The position numbers were made by a program, and so were the translations under genes. Under the pieces are notes generated by a model. The model searched no databases and was not told the DNA's origin. It was given only the letters and a program-made list of their open reading frames with translations. DNA of 27,500 nucleotides, taken from assembly GCA_003427395.1 (NCBI GenBank), contig BFEA01000030.1, positions 712,663 through 740,162 on the forward strand, given 5' to 3'. Source of the DNA: Chara braunii (lineage: Eukaryota > Streptophyta > Charophyceae > Charales > Characeae). Below are positions 1-9,138 of the stretch, piece by piece. Every line of letters starts with the position of its first letter. The stretch's first letter is position 1.

Positions 1-56
<56 letters not shown>

Positions 57-75
57 TCTTCTGGAACTGAATTCG

Positions 76-131
<56 letters not shown>
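1..131. repeat. Compound GA/GT microsatellite
   Basis: A (GA)n tract fills 1-51. After a short unique spacer, a (GT)n tract of about 16 units (79-110) passes directly into a second (AG)n tract (111-131). These are simple sequence repeats in the intron upstream of the first visible exon. Similar GA tracts recur at 9455-9529 and 25187-25377, so they are typical of this genome. Confidence 0.95.
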
Positions 132-132
<1 letters not shown>

Positions 133-794
133 GCACGTGCTGAAGGGATGTTCCGTTGTAAGGGTAACGGTGTGGGAACTCGTCATATGATCCGTAGAAG
201 GCGTACAACTTTGCCTCGACTTTGTCATTTTTAAAAAAATAATTTATTATAATTTAGAATGAAAAATTATATAAATATATATGTTATTATGTAGAGTAAT
301 AGTTGCGTGATTGCGGTCGGATGTGTCGAGGTCCGGTTGTAATTGCAGTAGTATGCATTCTAGAAAGTCCTAGCGTGAATGTGCCCTCATTCATGATCAG
401 GGTTCATTTTGTTTCGGGGAAAGATAGGGAGAGGACTTTGGAGCGAGAGAGTCCTTTTGCTTGCTTCTCTTGTCCGCTTTGGGGTCTGGAGGGGTCTCTC
501 GTTGAATTGCAGGGGTTGTGGCGGGTGAGGGTGGTAGTGGTGGTAGTAGATAGTCCGATGCCATTACAAAACTACCGTAGTGGTTGACTTGACCCGATCT
601 TATTTCACCGCAGCAACCATGATTATAGCGTTGCCAACTGGAATAGAGATGTTTGTGCTGATTGGATCCCCAACTATGTGGGGACGTTCAATGCAAGTTA
701 TTTGGAAAGAGGAGGGGAGAGGGAGGGGGAGAGGGAGGGGGAGGCAAGCATAATTGGCCGTTTCCACTTTCGTTGTTTCTTTCTTAAGTTGGTC
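132..794. other. Intronic sequence, no gene recognised
   Basis: This stretch has an AT-rich patch (about 225-300) and a purine-rich patch of GGGAGAGGGAG repeats (about 709-742). A 94-codon open frame from 303 has no recognisable domain and ends in low-complexity valine/arginine-rich sequence. I see no match to the part of the SWEETIE family that should lie just upstream of the first exon, so the preceding exon is probably outside the window. Confidence 0.6.
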
Positions 795-2007
795 AATCGG
801 TAACGCAGTGACGTGGCCACGTCAGCAGTGGCGGGACCACCATCTTTACAACTTGAATGTCTGACCTGCTGACGTGGAACACTTGTCTTTTGATGCGAAG
901 GTGGATTATTGGTGACATGATGACGTGGATGATTGGTGACACAATGACATGAATGGTGTGAATCCACACTTGGCTTCTACTGTGGGCTGGAAACATATCC
1001 CGGTGATGACATGGATGGATGATCCCGGTCATTGACAGATCACTGTTGGTGACGTGGACGATTTGATGACGTGGACGATTGGTAACAGGGACGATTGGTG
1101 TGGGTGATTGGTGACATGATTGATGGGGATGATGGATGTGGATGATTGATGACATGATTGATGGGGATGATGTGGATGATGAGTGTGGATGATTGGGGAC
1201 ATGATACCGTGAATGATTGGTGTGGATGATCGGTGTGAATGACTGGTGTGAATGATTGGGGGCATGATGTGGGTGATTGATGTGGATGATTGGGGACGTG
1301 ATGACGTGGATGATTGGTGTGAATGATTGGGGACATGATGACGTGGATGACTGGTGGATCATTGGTGACATGATGACGTGGATGATTGGTGTGGATTATT
1401 GGTGACACCATGACATGATTGGTGTGAATGATTGAAACGTGATGATGTGGATGATTGGTAACGTGATGATGTGAATGATTGATGACAAGATTGGTGTGGA
1501 TGATGGATCGATGACATGATTGATGTGGATGACTGGTAGGTGACATACTGACGCTGATGATTGGTGACAGGAATAATTATGCAAGGATCGGTGACAAGAT
1601 GACCTGGATGATTGGTGGCATGATGACGTAGGTCATTGGTGGCATGATGACGTAGGTCATTGGTGGCATGATTGGTGTGGATTATTGGTGTGGATGATTG
1701 ATGACATGATGACGTGGATGAGTGGTGGGCGACATGGTGACATGGATGATTCGTGGGTGACATGATGACGTGGGTGATTAGTGACACACTTCTTTGGCAA
1801 TCTCGTTTTGTAATACAATATCACAACGACTCATCAGTGCTTCGGTTCCGTTGATATCAGGTTGGAGAAGCTATATGAATAATTACACGATGACGTGGAT
1901 TGTTGTTTGACACGATGACGTGGATGATTGGTGACGCGATGACGTGATCGGTGACATGATGATGTGCGGATGATTGGTGGCATGATGACCTGGATGATTG
2001 GTGACAG
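795..2007. repeat. Degenerate minisatellite with TGACGTGG / ATTGG units, abutting the exon
   Basis: About 1.2 kb of imperfect tandem units of roughly 20-30 bp built from the words GATGATTGG, TGACATGATG and GATGACGTGGATG. At least ten copies of GACGTGG are present (for example near 811, 921, 1052, 1068, 1299, 1374, 1710, 1889, 1915). A unique-looking interruption lies at about 1790-1880. The array ends at the 3' splice site of the exon starting at 2008. On the minus strand it is open in several overlapping frames (112-192 codons, all His/Ser/Pro/Ile-rich); these are a by-product of the repeat and not genes. ACGTGG and ATTGG resemble plant bZIP/ABRE cores and inverted CCAAT boxes; whether anything binds them is unknown. 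Confidence 0.85.
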
Positions 2008-2221
2008 GAATTATTATGCATGGCCCAACGGAAGTGCGAGGATGTGCTACAGGGGCTGCTTCTTCTGGGTAGCCGTCCGCCCATACGAAGAATGATCTCC
2101 TCGGCGCTCGTGAAGTTAATAGAGAAGGGCGATGGCATCTCGGTGTATTCGCGTGTCAGCAGCCTGCAAGGATGGCTTTCAGATAAAGCCGACAAGAGAT
2201 TGGCTCCTTCCTGCTACCAAG
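2008..2221 (+). CDS. SWEETIE: SWEETIE/HEATR5-like protein, exon 1 of 4 in window
   Basis: The exon encodes ELLCMAQRKCEDVL followed by a HEAT-like helix pair containing GSRPPIRRMISSALVKLIEK and then GDGISVYSRVSSLQGWLSD. The core words QRKCED, GDxISxYSR and SSLQGxLSD are hallmarks of the N-terminal region of plant SWEETIE, the relative of animal HEATR5A/B and yeast Laa1. Animal and yeast members work with the AP-1 clathrin adaptor at the trans-Golgi/endosome; Arabidopsis SWEETIE is linked to carbohydrate homeostasis. The 5' edge is set at ACAG|GAA, because the four codons before Met (E-L-L-C) align with the family and keep phase 0. The Met at 2020 is therefore internal and not a start codon. 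The 3' edge is at CCAAG|GTATGT, phase 1, and the split glycine codon is completed by the next exon. Length 214 nt. Confidence 0.9.
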
Positions 2222-2284
2222 GTATGTGTGAGAGAGAGGTGGTGCGAGTTCCATCCGTTATGCTTTTGTTCCTTATGTTAAAGG

Positions 2285-2607
2285 GCCATTACGCCGCCCC
2301 AGCCAAGTTGAGAATCGCGACTGATCCTCTCCTAAAATTTTTAGGAGACTCAGGACAGGGTGTGCCGAAGGCTCAGTAGAAGAAAAACAAATAGTTGTCC
2401 CATGCCATGGGTGGGCACTACCGTCTTCACCCGAATAGAACGCCCGACGCCCAGGTGAAGACGGCCCCAGGGCCAGTACGCGGCCCCAGCCAAGTTGAGA
2501 ATCGCGACTGATCCTCTCCTAAAATTTTTAGAGGCTCAGGACAGGGTATGCCGAAGGCTCAGTAGAAGAAAAACAAATAGTTGTCCCATGCCATGGGTGG
2601 GCAGAAC
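2285..2607. repeat. ~130-bp direct duplication with small inverted repeat between copies
   Basis: The block starting GCCCCAGCCAAGTTGAGAAT and running through CTCCTAAAATTTTTAG, CCGAAGGCTCAGTAGAAG and CCATGCCATGGGTGGGCA occurs at about 2285-2416 and again at about 2476-2604, with few differences. Between and after the copies, ACCGTCTTCACC (about 2421) is the inverse of GGTGAAGACGG (about 2454 and 2621). Part of it resembles the 20.8-21.2 kb repeat by its wording (CCCCAGCC...AATCGCGA), so it may belong to a dispersed family. Confidence 0.8.
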
Positions 2608-2800
2608 GCCCGACGCCCGGGTGAAGACGGTAGGCCCAGCGCTGAAGAAGACTTAAAACTCATCTGTCTGGCCGCAGGCGGGCCCTGTCCCGAGTGCCCT
2701 AACTGTTCAGAAAGGCTCATTCGGTTTAAATACCAGTCCATCCAAAGCTAATTCGATGAGCCGAAAAATGAATTTTGCCGAGCCAGCTTCCGACCGGGTA

Positions 2801-2854
2801 CTGCGAATCGAATTGGCGAATTTGAGGCTGCGAATCAAATTGGCGAATTTGAGG
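2801..2854. repeat. 27-bp tandem duplication
   Basis: Two adjacent copies of a 27-bp unit (2801-2827 and 2828-2854) begin with CTGCGAATC and contain AATTGGCGAATTTGAGG. They differ at one base. Confidence 0.85.
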
Positions 2855-4065
2855 TGGTAGTATCGTGTTAGCGGTACCGGCAAATGTGTGTGGCAACAAG
2901 GGCAGGCAGGCAGGCAGGCAGGCAGGCCTCATCACCCTGGCACTTTCCTTTTATTGTGGTCCCACGAGCCCACCCTCACCTAACGTCTACTGGGCCTGGG
3001 CACTGCACATTTTGTCCCAGTACTCATCAACGAGTGAAATCTACAGTGCGCCTGCCGTGGATTGGTGGTTTAATTGGGTTAACCATATGTTATCGAGTCT
3101 TTTTTTTTTTTTTTTTAAATCCGTTTGTTTGTCTCACTGTTGCATTTGTTTGTGTTTTACGAAGATGCCTTCTTTTTTTTTTTTACCACTTGTTTGCATT
3201 TGTCTCTGTTTGTTTCCATTGTAATGAACCCTGTCTCGTTGAGAAGCCTGTCAGCAATGCAATAGAAGTCTGAACCCATCTCGTCTCATGAGGTCTCCAA
3301 CCGCAGGTACAGTTCAATGTCTCAATCACATGCACGTTTCGAGAGCATCATCTCATCAGAGAAGAAATCGATAGAAGAGGAGAGAAGAGACAGAGAAGAG
3401 GAGGAGGGGACTCTCAATGATAATCAATAGTTCATGTAGGTCTCTCTCTCTCTCTCTGTGCCACTCCCACATTGGGCTTCTCCCCTATTGCCACCTCACC
3501 AATGCATTCTCCCTCTGACATCCTCCGACATAAGTACCATGCAGATCATGCCCTCCTAGGCTGACCACTGGGTTGACTTTGACTTTGGGCCTGCTTTTCC
3601 GTGCTTGGTCTGACTCTTGATTTTCCAAGGGTCAATTACCTCGCGTGGGACCTCTGGATGTTGTTTTGACCCCGACGCTGATACCCCTGTTTCTGACCTT
3701 AGGCGTTTTCCTAGACATTTGTCAGACTTGGGACGTGACCTTTGACCCCTGTTTCTGGCCTTCGATCAGAAGTGACGACCCTTGCCCGCGACGGTATCGC
3801 CGTGAACTGACTTCATTGCACGGCACTATCTTCGTCTGTTCCTCGTCCTCCCCCCCCCTTCTTCCCCTGAGGTCTCTTTCGTGATGCATGGCGCGTTGAC
3901 CCTCTCGTCCATTCCGAACATCTGTTTTCTAAATTGGAGTTGGAGTTTGTTTTATACAGGTCAGTCTCTTTGTCTGCTCTCCAGCTCGTTGACATTATGC
4001 ACGGGTTGTTTTGATTGGTCTTTTTCTTTGCACACCCTTGTTTTTTTGGTTGCCTTGGTGCACAG

Positions 4066-4172
4066 GGGTGGCTCAGTGTCTTGGGGCGCTGACGAAATCT
4101 TTTGGTCAGAAGCTGTCCTCCTCGCTTGCAGAGACTGCCAGCATCGTGTCAAAGCTGATGAAGTATTCAGAG
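4066..4172 (+). CDS. SWEETIE: SWEETIE/HEATR5-like protein, exon 2 of 4 in window
   Basis: The exon starts after TGCACAG with GG, which completes the glycine codon split at 2221. It then encodes VAQCLGALTKSFGQKLSSSL, AETASIVSKLMKYSE (35 residues). AQCLGxL, FGxK and ET.SIVxKLxKxxE are conserved family words; this is the HEAT-like segment that follows the YSR/LQG region. The donor is GAG|GTAAAT, phase 0. Length is 107 nt including the two split-codon bases. The preceding intron lacks a long uninterrupted pyrimidine run right at the acceptor but is T-rich from 4019 to 4055. Confidence 0.9.
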
Positions 4173-5737
4173 GTAAATGTGGTTAGACAGGCAAATGACG
4201 TCCAATATGTTTATTATCATTATTATCCTGATGATGATGATGATGGTGATGATGGTGAGGAGTTTGTCGGTCTGGATGAATCTTCATTGGCCGAGTTCGA
4301 ACTAAATGGTCGTTGGTTTGTCTAGTCCCCATGATGATGATGATGATGATGACGAGGAGGAGGAGGAGGAGGCAGCAGAGGAGGAGGAGGGGGCAGCTGC
4401 AGAGGAGGAGGAGGACGAGGAGTGGGGGGAGGAGAAGGAAGACTTGTGGGCTAGGGTGAGTTTTCATTTGAGAATGAGTCCAGAAGGAGGAGGAGGTGGC
4501 GGGGGAGGAGGAGGAGAGTTGTGGGTTTGGTTGAGTTTTCATTTGGGAATGAGTGCAGAATTGGAAAGAATCGTTCAGTGTCAACGGTGACTTTTACCAT
4601 TACGAAAAGAAGAAAAGGAAAGAATCGTTCAGTGTCACAGAGAAAGGTTGAACCGCAAGCAAGAGTCTTTTGTCTTCTCCTGAACACAAGTCACCCTCAT
4701 TATGGTTGTACCAGTCCGGAAAGATAGTGTGTATACATTGGTTACGAGCTGGCGGAAAGATGTTCGGGGGAAGACGGTATGGTTTTCTTTCTTTTCTATC
4801 TTGTCTTCTCGCTCCTTTCCCCTTCCTACCATTCTTTTTCTTCTTTTTTTTTTCCTTCCCCCCCCCCACTCGCCCCCACCACGAAAAAAAACAACAACGC
4901 ACAAGGCCCCTTCTATTCTGGGGGGCATCAGTCCGGTTGCTTATCACCGGCAAGTGTGAGTTCAAGCAAGACGGTTGTAAGGATAGAAATCAGCCAAACC
5001 CTTGCGGTACAAGGGGGGGGCTGCTACAGGTCATCCCACCCCCCAAACCATAGCCTCCCCTGAGGTGCTTCTGCTGGCCGGGAAGTGTACTAGCAGCACC
5101 CAGTCACGCAGCAGAAGGACCGAGGGGCGGCGGGGCTCAGGAGTGGCAGGGCGCGGGGGAGCAAGCCCAGCAGTCTCACTGGCCGCTTGTCTCCTCCGCA
5201 TGGCCAAAGCATCTCAAGAAAAACCAAAAGGGCTTATTTCTATGAACACCCCTCTCATGCTATAGCCGTACTGTTTTTTTTTTTCTTTTCTTTTCTTTTT
5301 CTTTTTCAACGCCTGTTTTGTTTTTCCCCCCTCCCATTTTCTTCCCTTCCTAGCTCTTTTCTGCTTTTTGTGTGTTTTTAGGCGTTATTATTATTATTGT
5401 TATTATTTTTCAAGACCTTGTTAAAAAAAAAACAGAAAACAAAAGAACCATGAAATCCACTTAGTTAGAGTTGCCATCGTAAGTGCACTTTGAATGGATT
5501 TCGTTTTTTTTTTTTTTAATTTTATTTTAGACCCTAGATTTAGCAGTTGTAACTGCAATTAGAATGAATTTCCTGTGGTTTGTGTGGAGTTACTACGATT
5601 TCTTGCATATAAGATTGGTTAATGTGGTTAGTGTGGAGTTAAGTTACATCTCTCCTTGGGTTTGTTGGGTGAAGAGTGTGTTCGCTTGATCTGCTGACTT
5701 GTGGAGATGGGTTGGATGGGTCGTGCTTTTGGTGCAG
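4173..5737 (+). other. Intron 2 (1,565 bp) with low-complexity tracts
   Basis: The donor is GTAAAT and the acceptor TGGTGCAG. It contains a GAT run (about 4229-4257 and 4331-4352), a GAG/GGA run (about 4352-4440 and 4484-4516), a short local duplication (TTGAGTTTTCATTTG.GAATGAGT at about 4458 and 4533), another duplicated 21-mer (4563-4583 and 4617-4637) and poly-T/poly-C patches at 4835-4870, 5270-5310 and 5505-5518. Acidic, serine- or phenylalanine-rich open frames here are translations of these simple repeats. Confidence 0.85.
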
Positions 5738-5974
5738 GTGAGTGTGAGACAAGCAGGAATGAAGCTGCTCCAGAATGCAGTAGAGGGTACACAGGGACTG
5801 GGTTCGGCAAATGCATATGCGGAAGTAGTGCGGGTGATCACAAGGCTTGGGAGCACTGACCGCTCGCCTGCGGTGCGTGCCACGGCAGCTGGCTCTCTCC
5901 GCGTCCTGGCTAATGTGGGAGGTCCTGGTCTTGTGGGACCGGGGATAGATCTCTGTGCCGCTCTGTGCATTAAG
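5738..5974 (+). CDS. SWEETIE: SWEETIE/HEATR5-like protein, exon 3 of 4 in window
   Basis: This 237-nt, 79-codon, phase 0/0 exon encodes VSVRQAGMKLLQNAVEG, a linker, AYAEVVRVITRLGSTDRS, PAVRATAAGSLRVLANVGGP and GIDLCAALCIK. VRQ-A-LL-NA-EG, AY-E--R-ITR, VR--AA--L-A--N-GGPGL and the final C-K are the standard landmarks of this part of the family and form two HEAT-like helical pairs. The acceptor is TTTTGGTGCAG|GTGAGT and the donor is ATTAAG|GTACGT. The exon's own first six bases are a consensus 5' splice site (see findings). Codon use is mixed and differs clearly from the flanking simple repeats, which supports purifying selection. Confidence 0.93.
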
Positions 5975-5994
5975 GTACGTTTCCTTTGGTGTCT

Positions 5995-6250
5995 TCATCC
6001 TCTTCCTCCTTGTTCTTCATCCTCTTCCTCCTTGTTCTTCGTCCTCTTCATCCTCTTCATCCTCTTCTGCCTCCTCCTCCTCCTCCTCCTGCTGCTTCTC
6101 TCCTCCTCCTCCTCCTCCTCCTGCTTGTCCTTCCCTCCACCTTGTTCTTCATCCTGTTCATCCTCTTCTGCCTCCGCCTCCTCCCCCTCCTCCTCCTGCT
6201 TCTTCTCTCCTCCTCCTCCTCCATTTTCTTCTCCTTCTTCTTCTTGGCCT
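5995..6250 (+). repeat. Polypyrimidine (TCC/TTC)n tract just inside the giant intron
   Basis: About 255 bp of almost pure pyrimidine on the + strand, made of CCTCCT, TTCATCCTCTTCC and CTTGTTCTTC words, begins about 20 bp after the exon 3 donor. Three overlapping Ser/Leu/Pro-rich open frames come from it and are not genes. Confidence 0.9.
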
Positions 6251-6621
6251 TACCTCGACCTCTTTTTCCATCTTCCTTGCTGCTTCTTGAACAATGTGCT
6301 ACATTCCCATTTGCTTAAAAAACCCACCTGGCATGCCTTCTGTCACCGCTTTCTTGTCATTGCCATTGGTGTCCTCCTGTTTTGCCCATCTGTTACCTTT
6401 TTCTTTTTATCAATAATTTTTTCATTTTAAAATTTTATGCATGGGTTTCTTTTCGTCATCCCCCCCCCACTTCCCCCCCCCCCCCCCCCACAGTGTTGTT
6501 GGTACTTTCTGCTGATTTTGGGGCTTTGGCCCCTTTTCTGCCGACTTCCTTTCATGCTGCTGTTTCTGCATCACGGTAACTTGAAAAGTTGTACGTTTCT
6601 TTGTTGTCTTTCCCTCTTCCT

Positions 6622-6735
6622 GTTGCTGCGGTCTTTTTCTTTCTTGTGAATAACGAAGAAAAGGGGCAGCCCCGTACATTATTGTCTTCAGTAGGATTTG
6701 AACTCGTGATCTGTTTATCAAGAGTCACATGTATG
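6622..6735 (-). repeat. tRNA-derived SINE fragment, copy 1
   Basis: This is nearly identical to 7892-8005. Read on the minus strand it contains CACGAGTTCAAATCCTACTG, which resembles a tRNA T-arm with the pol III B box, preceded by GACTCTTGATAAACAGATC, which resembles an anticodon arm. The 5' half of the tRNA-like head is missing; similarity between the copies ends at ACATGTATGT. Confidence 0.65.
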
Positions 6736-7863
6736 TGCGAGGAATGAGCCTCGCGGAGCCCTTATCAGACATACAAGTGTTCTGGGCTGTGGCCCCAAGC
6801 AAGCCTCGTGCCCACCCTAAATGAAGGCGGGCCTGAATATCCACGTGAGGCCTGTTCTGAACAATTTTTCCATATGTGGGTACTCGGACAGTTGCAGCAG
6901 CACGCCAGTTGGTTACAGAGCAACGTGAGCCTCCAGGCTCTTTCCAGAAGAAAAGGGCTGCGCTGTACAGTTGAGCCCAGGGCTCATGCGATTGCGCCCT
7001 GGGCACACGCTGTGTGAAGCCGACACATCACGGACTGGTTACGGGCCAACGATCAAGCAGCATTGTCGTCACACATGAGCCGCGAGCCACACGAGCCAAT
7101 GAGAATGCTGCAAACACTTGGAAGCTGGGTGTCTGCCTGGACGTGCCTAACTGCACGAGGCCCCGTCCAGTTTCGGAAACTGGGCCTGGGCGCAGACACC
7201 TGAGGCCTAACTCAAGCTACTGGGCCCCCCACATGACCGGCCAGGACAGCCAGCAGCGACACACTTTCAATAAAGGAAAGCCCCTGGTAGAGTCAGTCTG
7301 GCCTTGGCAGGCGGGCATGCTGCTGCGTTGCTGCGCTAGTGTCTGCATGGGCGCTGCAGGTCGGGCGCACGCATGGGAGCTGAGGTGAGAGGGGCGCTGC
7401 GGGGCAGCGGGCGCACAGCAGCCATAGCCGGGCTGCAGGGGTGCAATGCAGGTGATGGCGATGGTGGTCTTTGGGTAGGAGGCGCATGAAGAGGGGATCC
7501 AAGGGGTGATGAGGGGAGGAGAGAGAACGTACCAGGTGTATGCTGGTGGTCGGCATTGGCGTTGACATCACGTACATTGGTATTCGACTTCAGAGTGATC
7601 CAGTTGCAAGAACGTAGATAGGCTAGGTAGGCTGAGTAGGATAGGCTGGGCGTTGGGCGCTGGACAGTAAGTGCGACATTGGATACAGTGTCGGTGTGAC
7701 CAGAGAGTGGCGACATTGACACGTGAGTTCATTGTATTGCTCTTATCTGGACGGTATCTTGGTGCATTGCACTCTCTGCTTGGTTGGTTCACGACTATCT
7801 GAGCTTCTTCTGCGATTTAGCAACTTGGTTTTCTGTCTATAGCTCTCGTTCATATTCCTTGCA
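6736..7863 (+). mobile_element. Diverged solo-LTR-like segment
   Basis: The order of conserved words follows that of the intact LTRs at 12105-13255 and 17209-18362: CCTAA.TGAAGGCGGGCC..TGAAT, GGCCTG, CAATTTT, GACAGTTGC, CAGTTGGTT, GCCTGGGCGCAGACAC, AAGCTACTGG, an ATAAAGGAAAG motif (here within AATAAA) and a terminal CTCTC.TTCAT.TTCCTTGCA. Spacing is similar, but base identity is clearly lower than between the two intact LTRs. No matching internal region is nearby, so it is best read as a solo LTR of a related family or an old subfamily. Its left boundary is uncertain, and I could not define a clean target-site duplication. Confidence 0.6.
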
Positions 7864-7891
7864 TATGTCTGTTGCTGATTGTTTTCTTTCT

Positions 7892-8005
7892 TTGCTGCTG
7901 TCTTTTTTTTTCTCTTGTGAATAACGAAGAAGGGGCAGCCCCCGACATTATTGTCGTCAGTAGGATCTGAACTCATGATCTGTTTATCAAGAGTCACATG
8001 TATGT
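7892..8005 (-). repeat. tRNA-derived SINE fragment, copy 2
   Basis: This copy matches 6622-6735 through CTTGTGAATAACGAAGAA, GGGGCAGCCCC, ACATTATTGTC and the B-box-like part, to ACATGTATGT. The two copies lie in the same orientation and bracket the solo-LTR-like segment. Confidence 0.65.
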
Positions 8006-8379
8006 TCTAGGGCAGTTCTAACATATTTCTGGTCGTCTTCTTTTTCCTCTTTCTGCTTTCCTCGCTGCCTCTTCCCTGTCCCTTTTCCACCACCAACCCC
8101 CTTTTTTTTTGGGTTAGAACAGGGCCTCATGGTCCTGGCTCCATATCCATTCTGGGGAGTGTCATTCCGGTCCCTTTTCCACTGGCAATTAAATTTTCTT
8201 TCTTCTTTTGCTTCCCCCCCCCCCCCCCCTTTTTTTTTTTTCACATCTCTTTTTCTCCTGCTAAGCGTGGCATCAGAGAGAGTGTCACATGCATGAGGAC
8301 GATACAAATTCGATATTGGTACATATCAAATTGAGCATTGCATATGCAGGTTAGAAGGTAGTATACATTTTATAAGGGC
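8006..8379. other. Intronic sequence with poly-C/poly-T tracts
   Basis: A run of C followed by T lies at 8214-8241, with CT-rich patches at 8030-8110. A 106-codon minus-strand frame (7987-8307) is Lys/Glu/Gly-rich and derives from these tracts. No gene recognised. Confidence 0.6.
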
Positions 8380-8898
8380 AAACAAAGGTAGCGCCTTTAG
8401 GCCGCATTTCTGTTCTCCATTTGAGTGCTGGGGTGTCCTTGCATTAGCCCCTGGTGGTCAAAAGTGCTAATTTGAAGGAAAACAAAGGTATGACCTTTGG
8501 CCTCATTTCAGAAGGTGTAGCCCTTGCAGTAGTCCCTCAGGTCAAGAGCGCTAATTTAGGGGAAAAAGGTATCCCCTTTGGCCTGTAGTCCCTGCATTAG
8601 CCGCTTAGGTCGAGAGCGCTATTTTAGGAGACAAGAGGTATCACCTTTGTCCTTCGCTTCTTAAAGAGAAGTCCTTGCATTAGTCCCTTAGGTTGAGAAC
8701 GCGCGTTTAGGGGGAAAAGGTATCACCTTTGACCTTGTTTATAAAGGTAGCCCTTGTAGTAGCCCCTGTGGCTGAGGGGGCTAATTTTGGGGAAAGGATC
8801 ACCTTTGGCCTCATTTCTAGAGGGGTAGTCCTTTCAGTAGCCTTCAAGGTTGAGAGTGCTAATTTAGGGAAAAGAGGTGTCGCCTCTCGTGGCTCTAT
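8380..8898. repeat. Minisatellite, ~70-100-bp units, about six copies, each with an inverted repeat
   Basis: Successive units start near 8380, 8479, 8562, 8630, 8713 and 8793, with a partial one at about 8868. Each opens with an AAAGGT-ATC-ACCTTT-like inverted repeat, then GGCCTCATTTC, then TAGYCCTTGCATTAGYCCCTNAGGT, then GAGAGCGCTAATTTAGGGG. Units vary in length (about 68-99 bp) and sequence, so the array is old. Open frames of 113 codons exist on both strands because the unit is stop-poor; they are not supported as genes. Confidence 0.88.
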
Positions 8899-9138
8899 CA
8901 GATGTGGACTAGGAAGATGGCTTGTGTACGTTCGGAATGACAGTGGATTATGTTTGGGGAAAGTAGCGCTTGCTTCCATGCGTGTGTTTTGTGGATTGCC
9001 TTTTGTCTTTTTGCAGTTGACAGCATCTCTCATGGATTCTCGAGTCACCTATGGCACTCATTGCACATAATCTGGCCATGATTCTTGTAAGGCCTCTGGT
9101 ATGAGTATTAGGTTTGTCTTGTTTCAATTGTTTCCCTC

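Larger units (their letters stand above)
2222..4065 (+). other. Intron 1 (1,844 bp)
   Basis: The intron has a GTATGT donor and a TGCACAG acceptor. It contains a ~130-bp direct duplication (2285-2604), a short 27-bp tandem duplication (2801-2854), a GGCA run (2901-2927), poly-T tracts (3101-3116 and about 3172-3184) and a GA-rich/CT-rich patch around 3360-3460. No gene-like content is visible. Open frames of 60-130 codons here are composed of low-complexity residues. Confidence 0.85.

Noticed and set aside
793-1787. Minus-strand open frames of 142-192 codons, His/Ser/Ile/Pro-rich
   Set aside because: They are translations of the TGACGTGG/ATTGG minisatellite, open in several frames at once, with no domain and no splice support.
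2020-2379. A 119-codon gene starting at Met 2020
   Set aside because: Family similarity extends upstream of this Met to the splice acceptor at 2007 and stops at the donor at 2221. The rest is intron, so Met 2020 is internal to an exon.
4306-4590. Acidic Glu/Asp-rich open frame
   Set aside because: It is a translation of GAT and GAG triplet repeats inside an intron.
5955-6430. Ser/Leu/Pro-rich frames continuing from exon 3
   Set aside because: They are read-through into the TCC tract. The GTACGT donor at 5975 and homology to exon 4 place the exon end at 5974.
8380-8898. CRISPR-like array of repeats and spacers
   Set aside because: The whole unit is repeated with drift, including the would-be spacers, and the genome is eukaryotic.
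8707-9070. Overlapping 113-codon frames on both strands
   Set aside because: Both fall in the minisatellite, and both being open is explained by its stop-poor unit.
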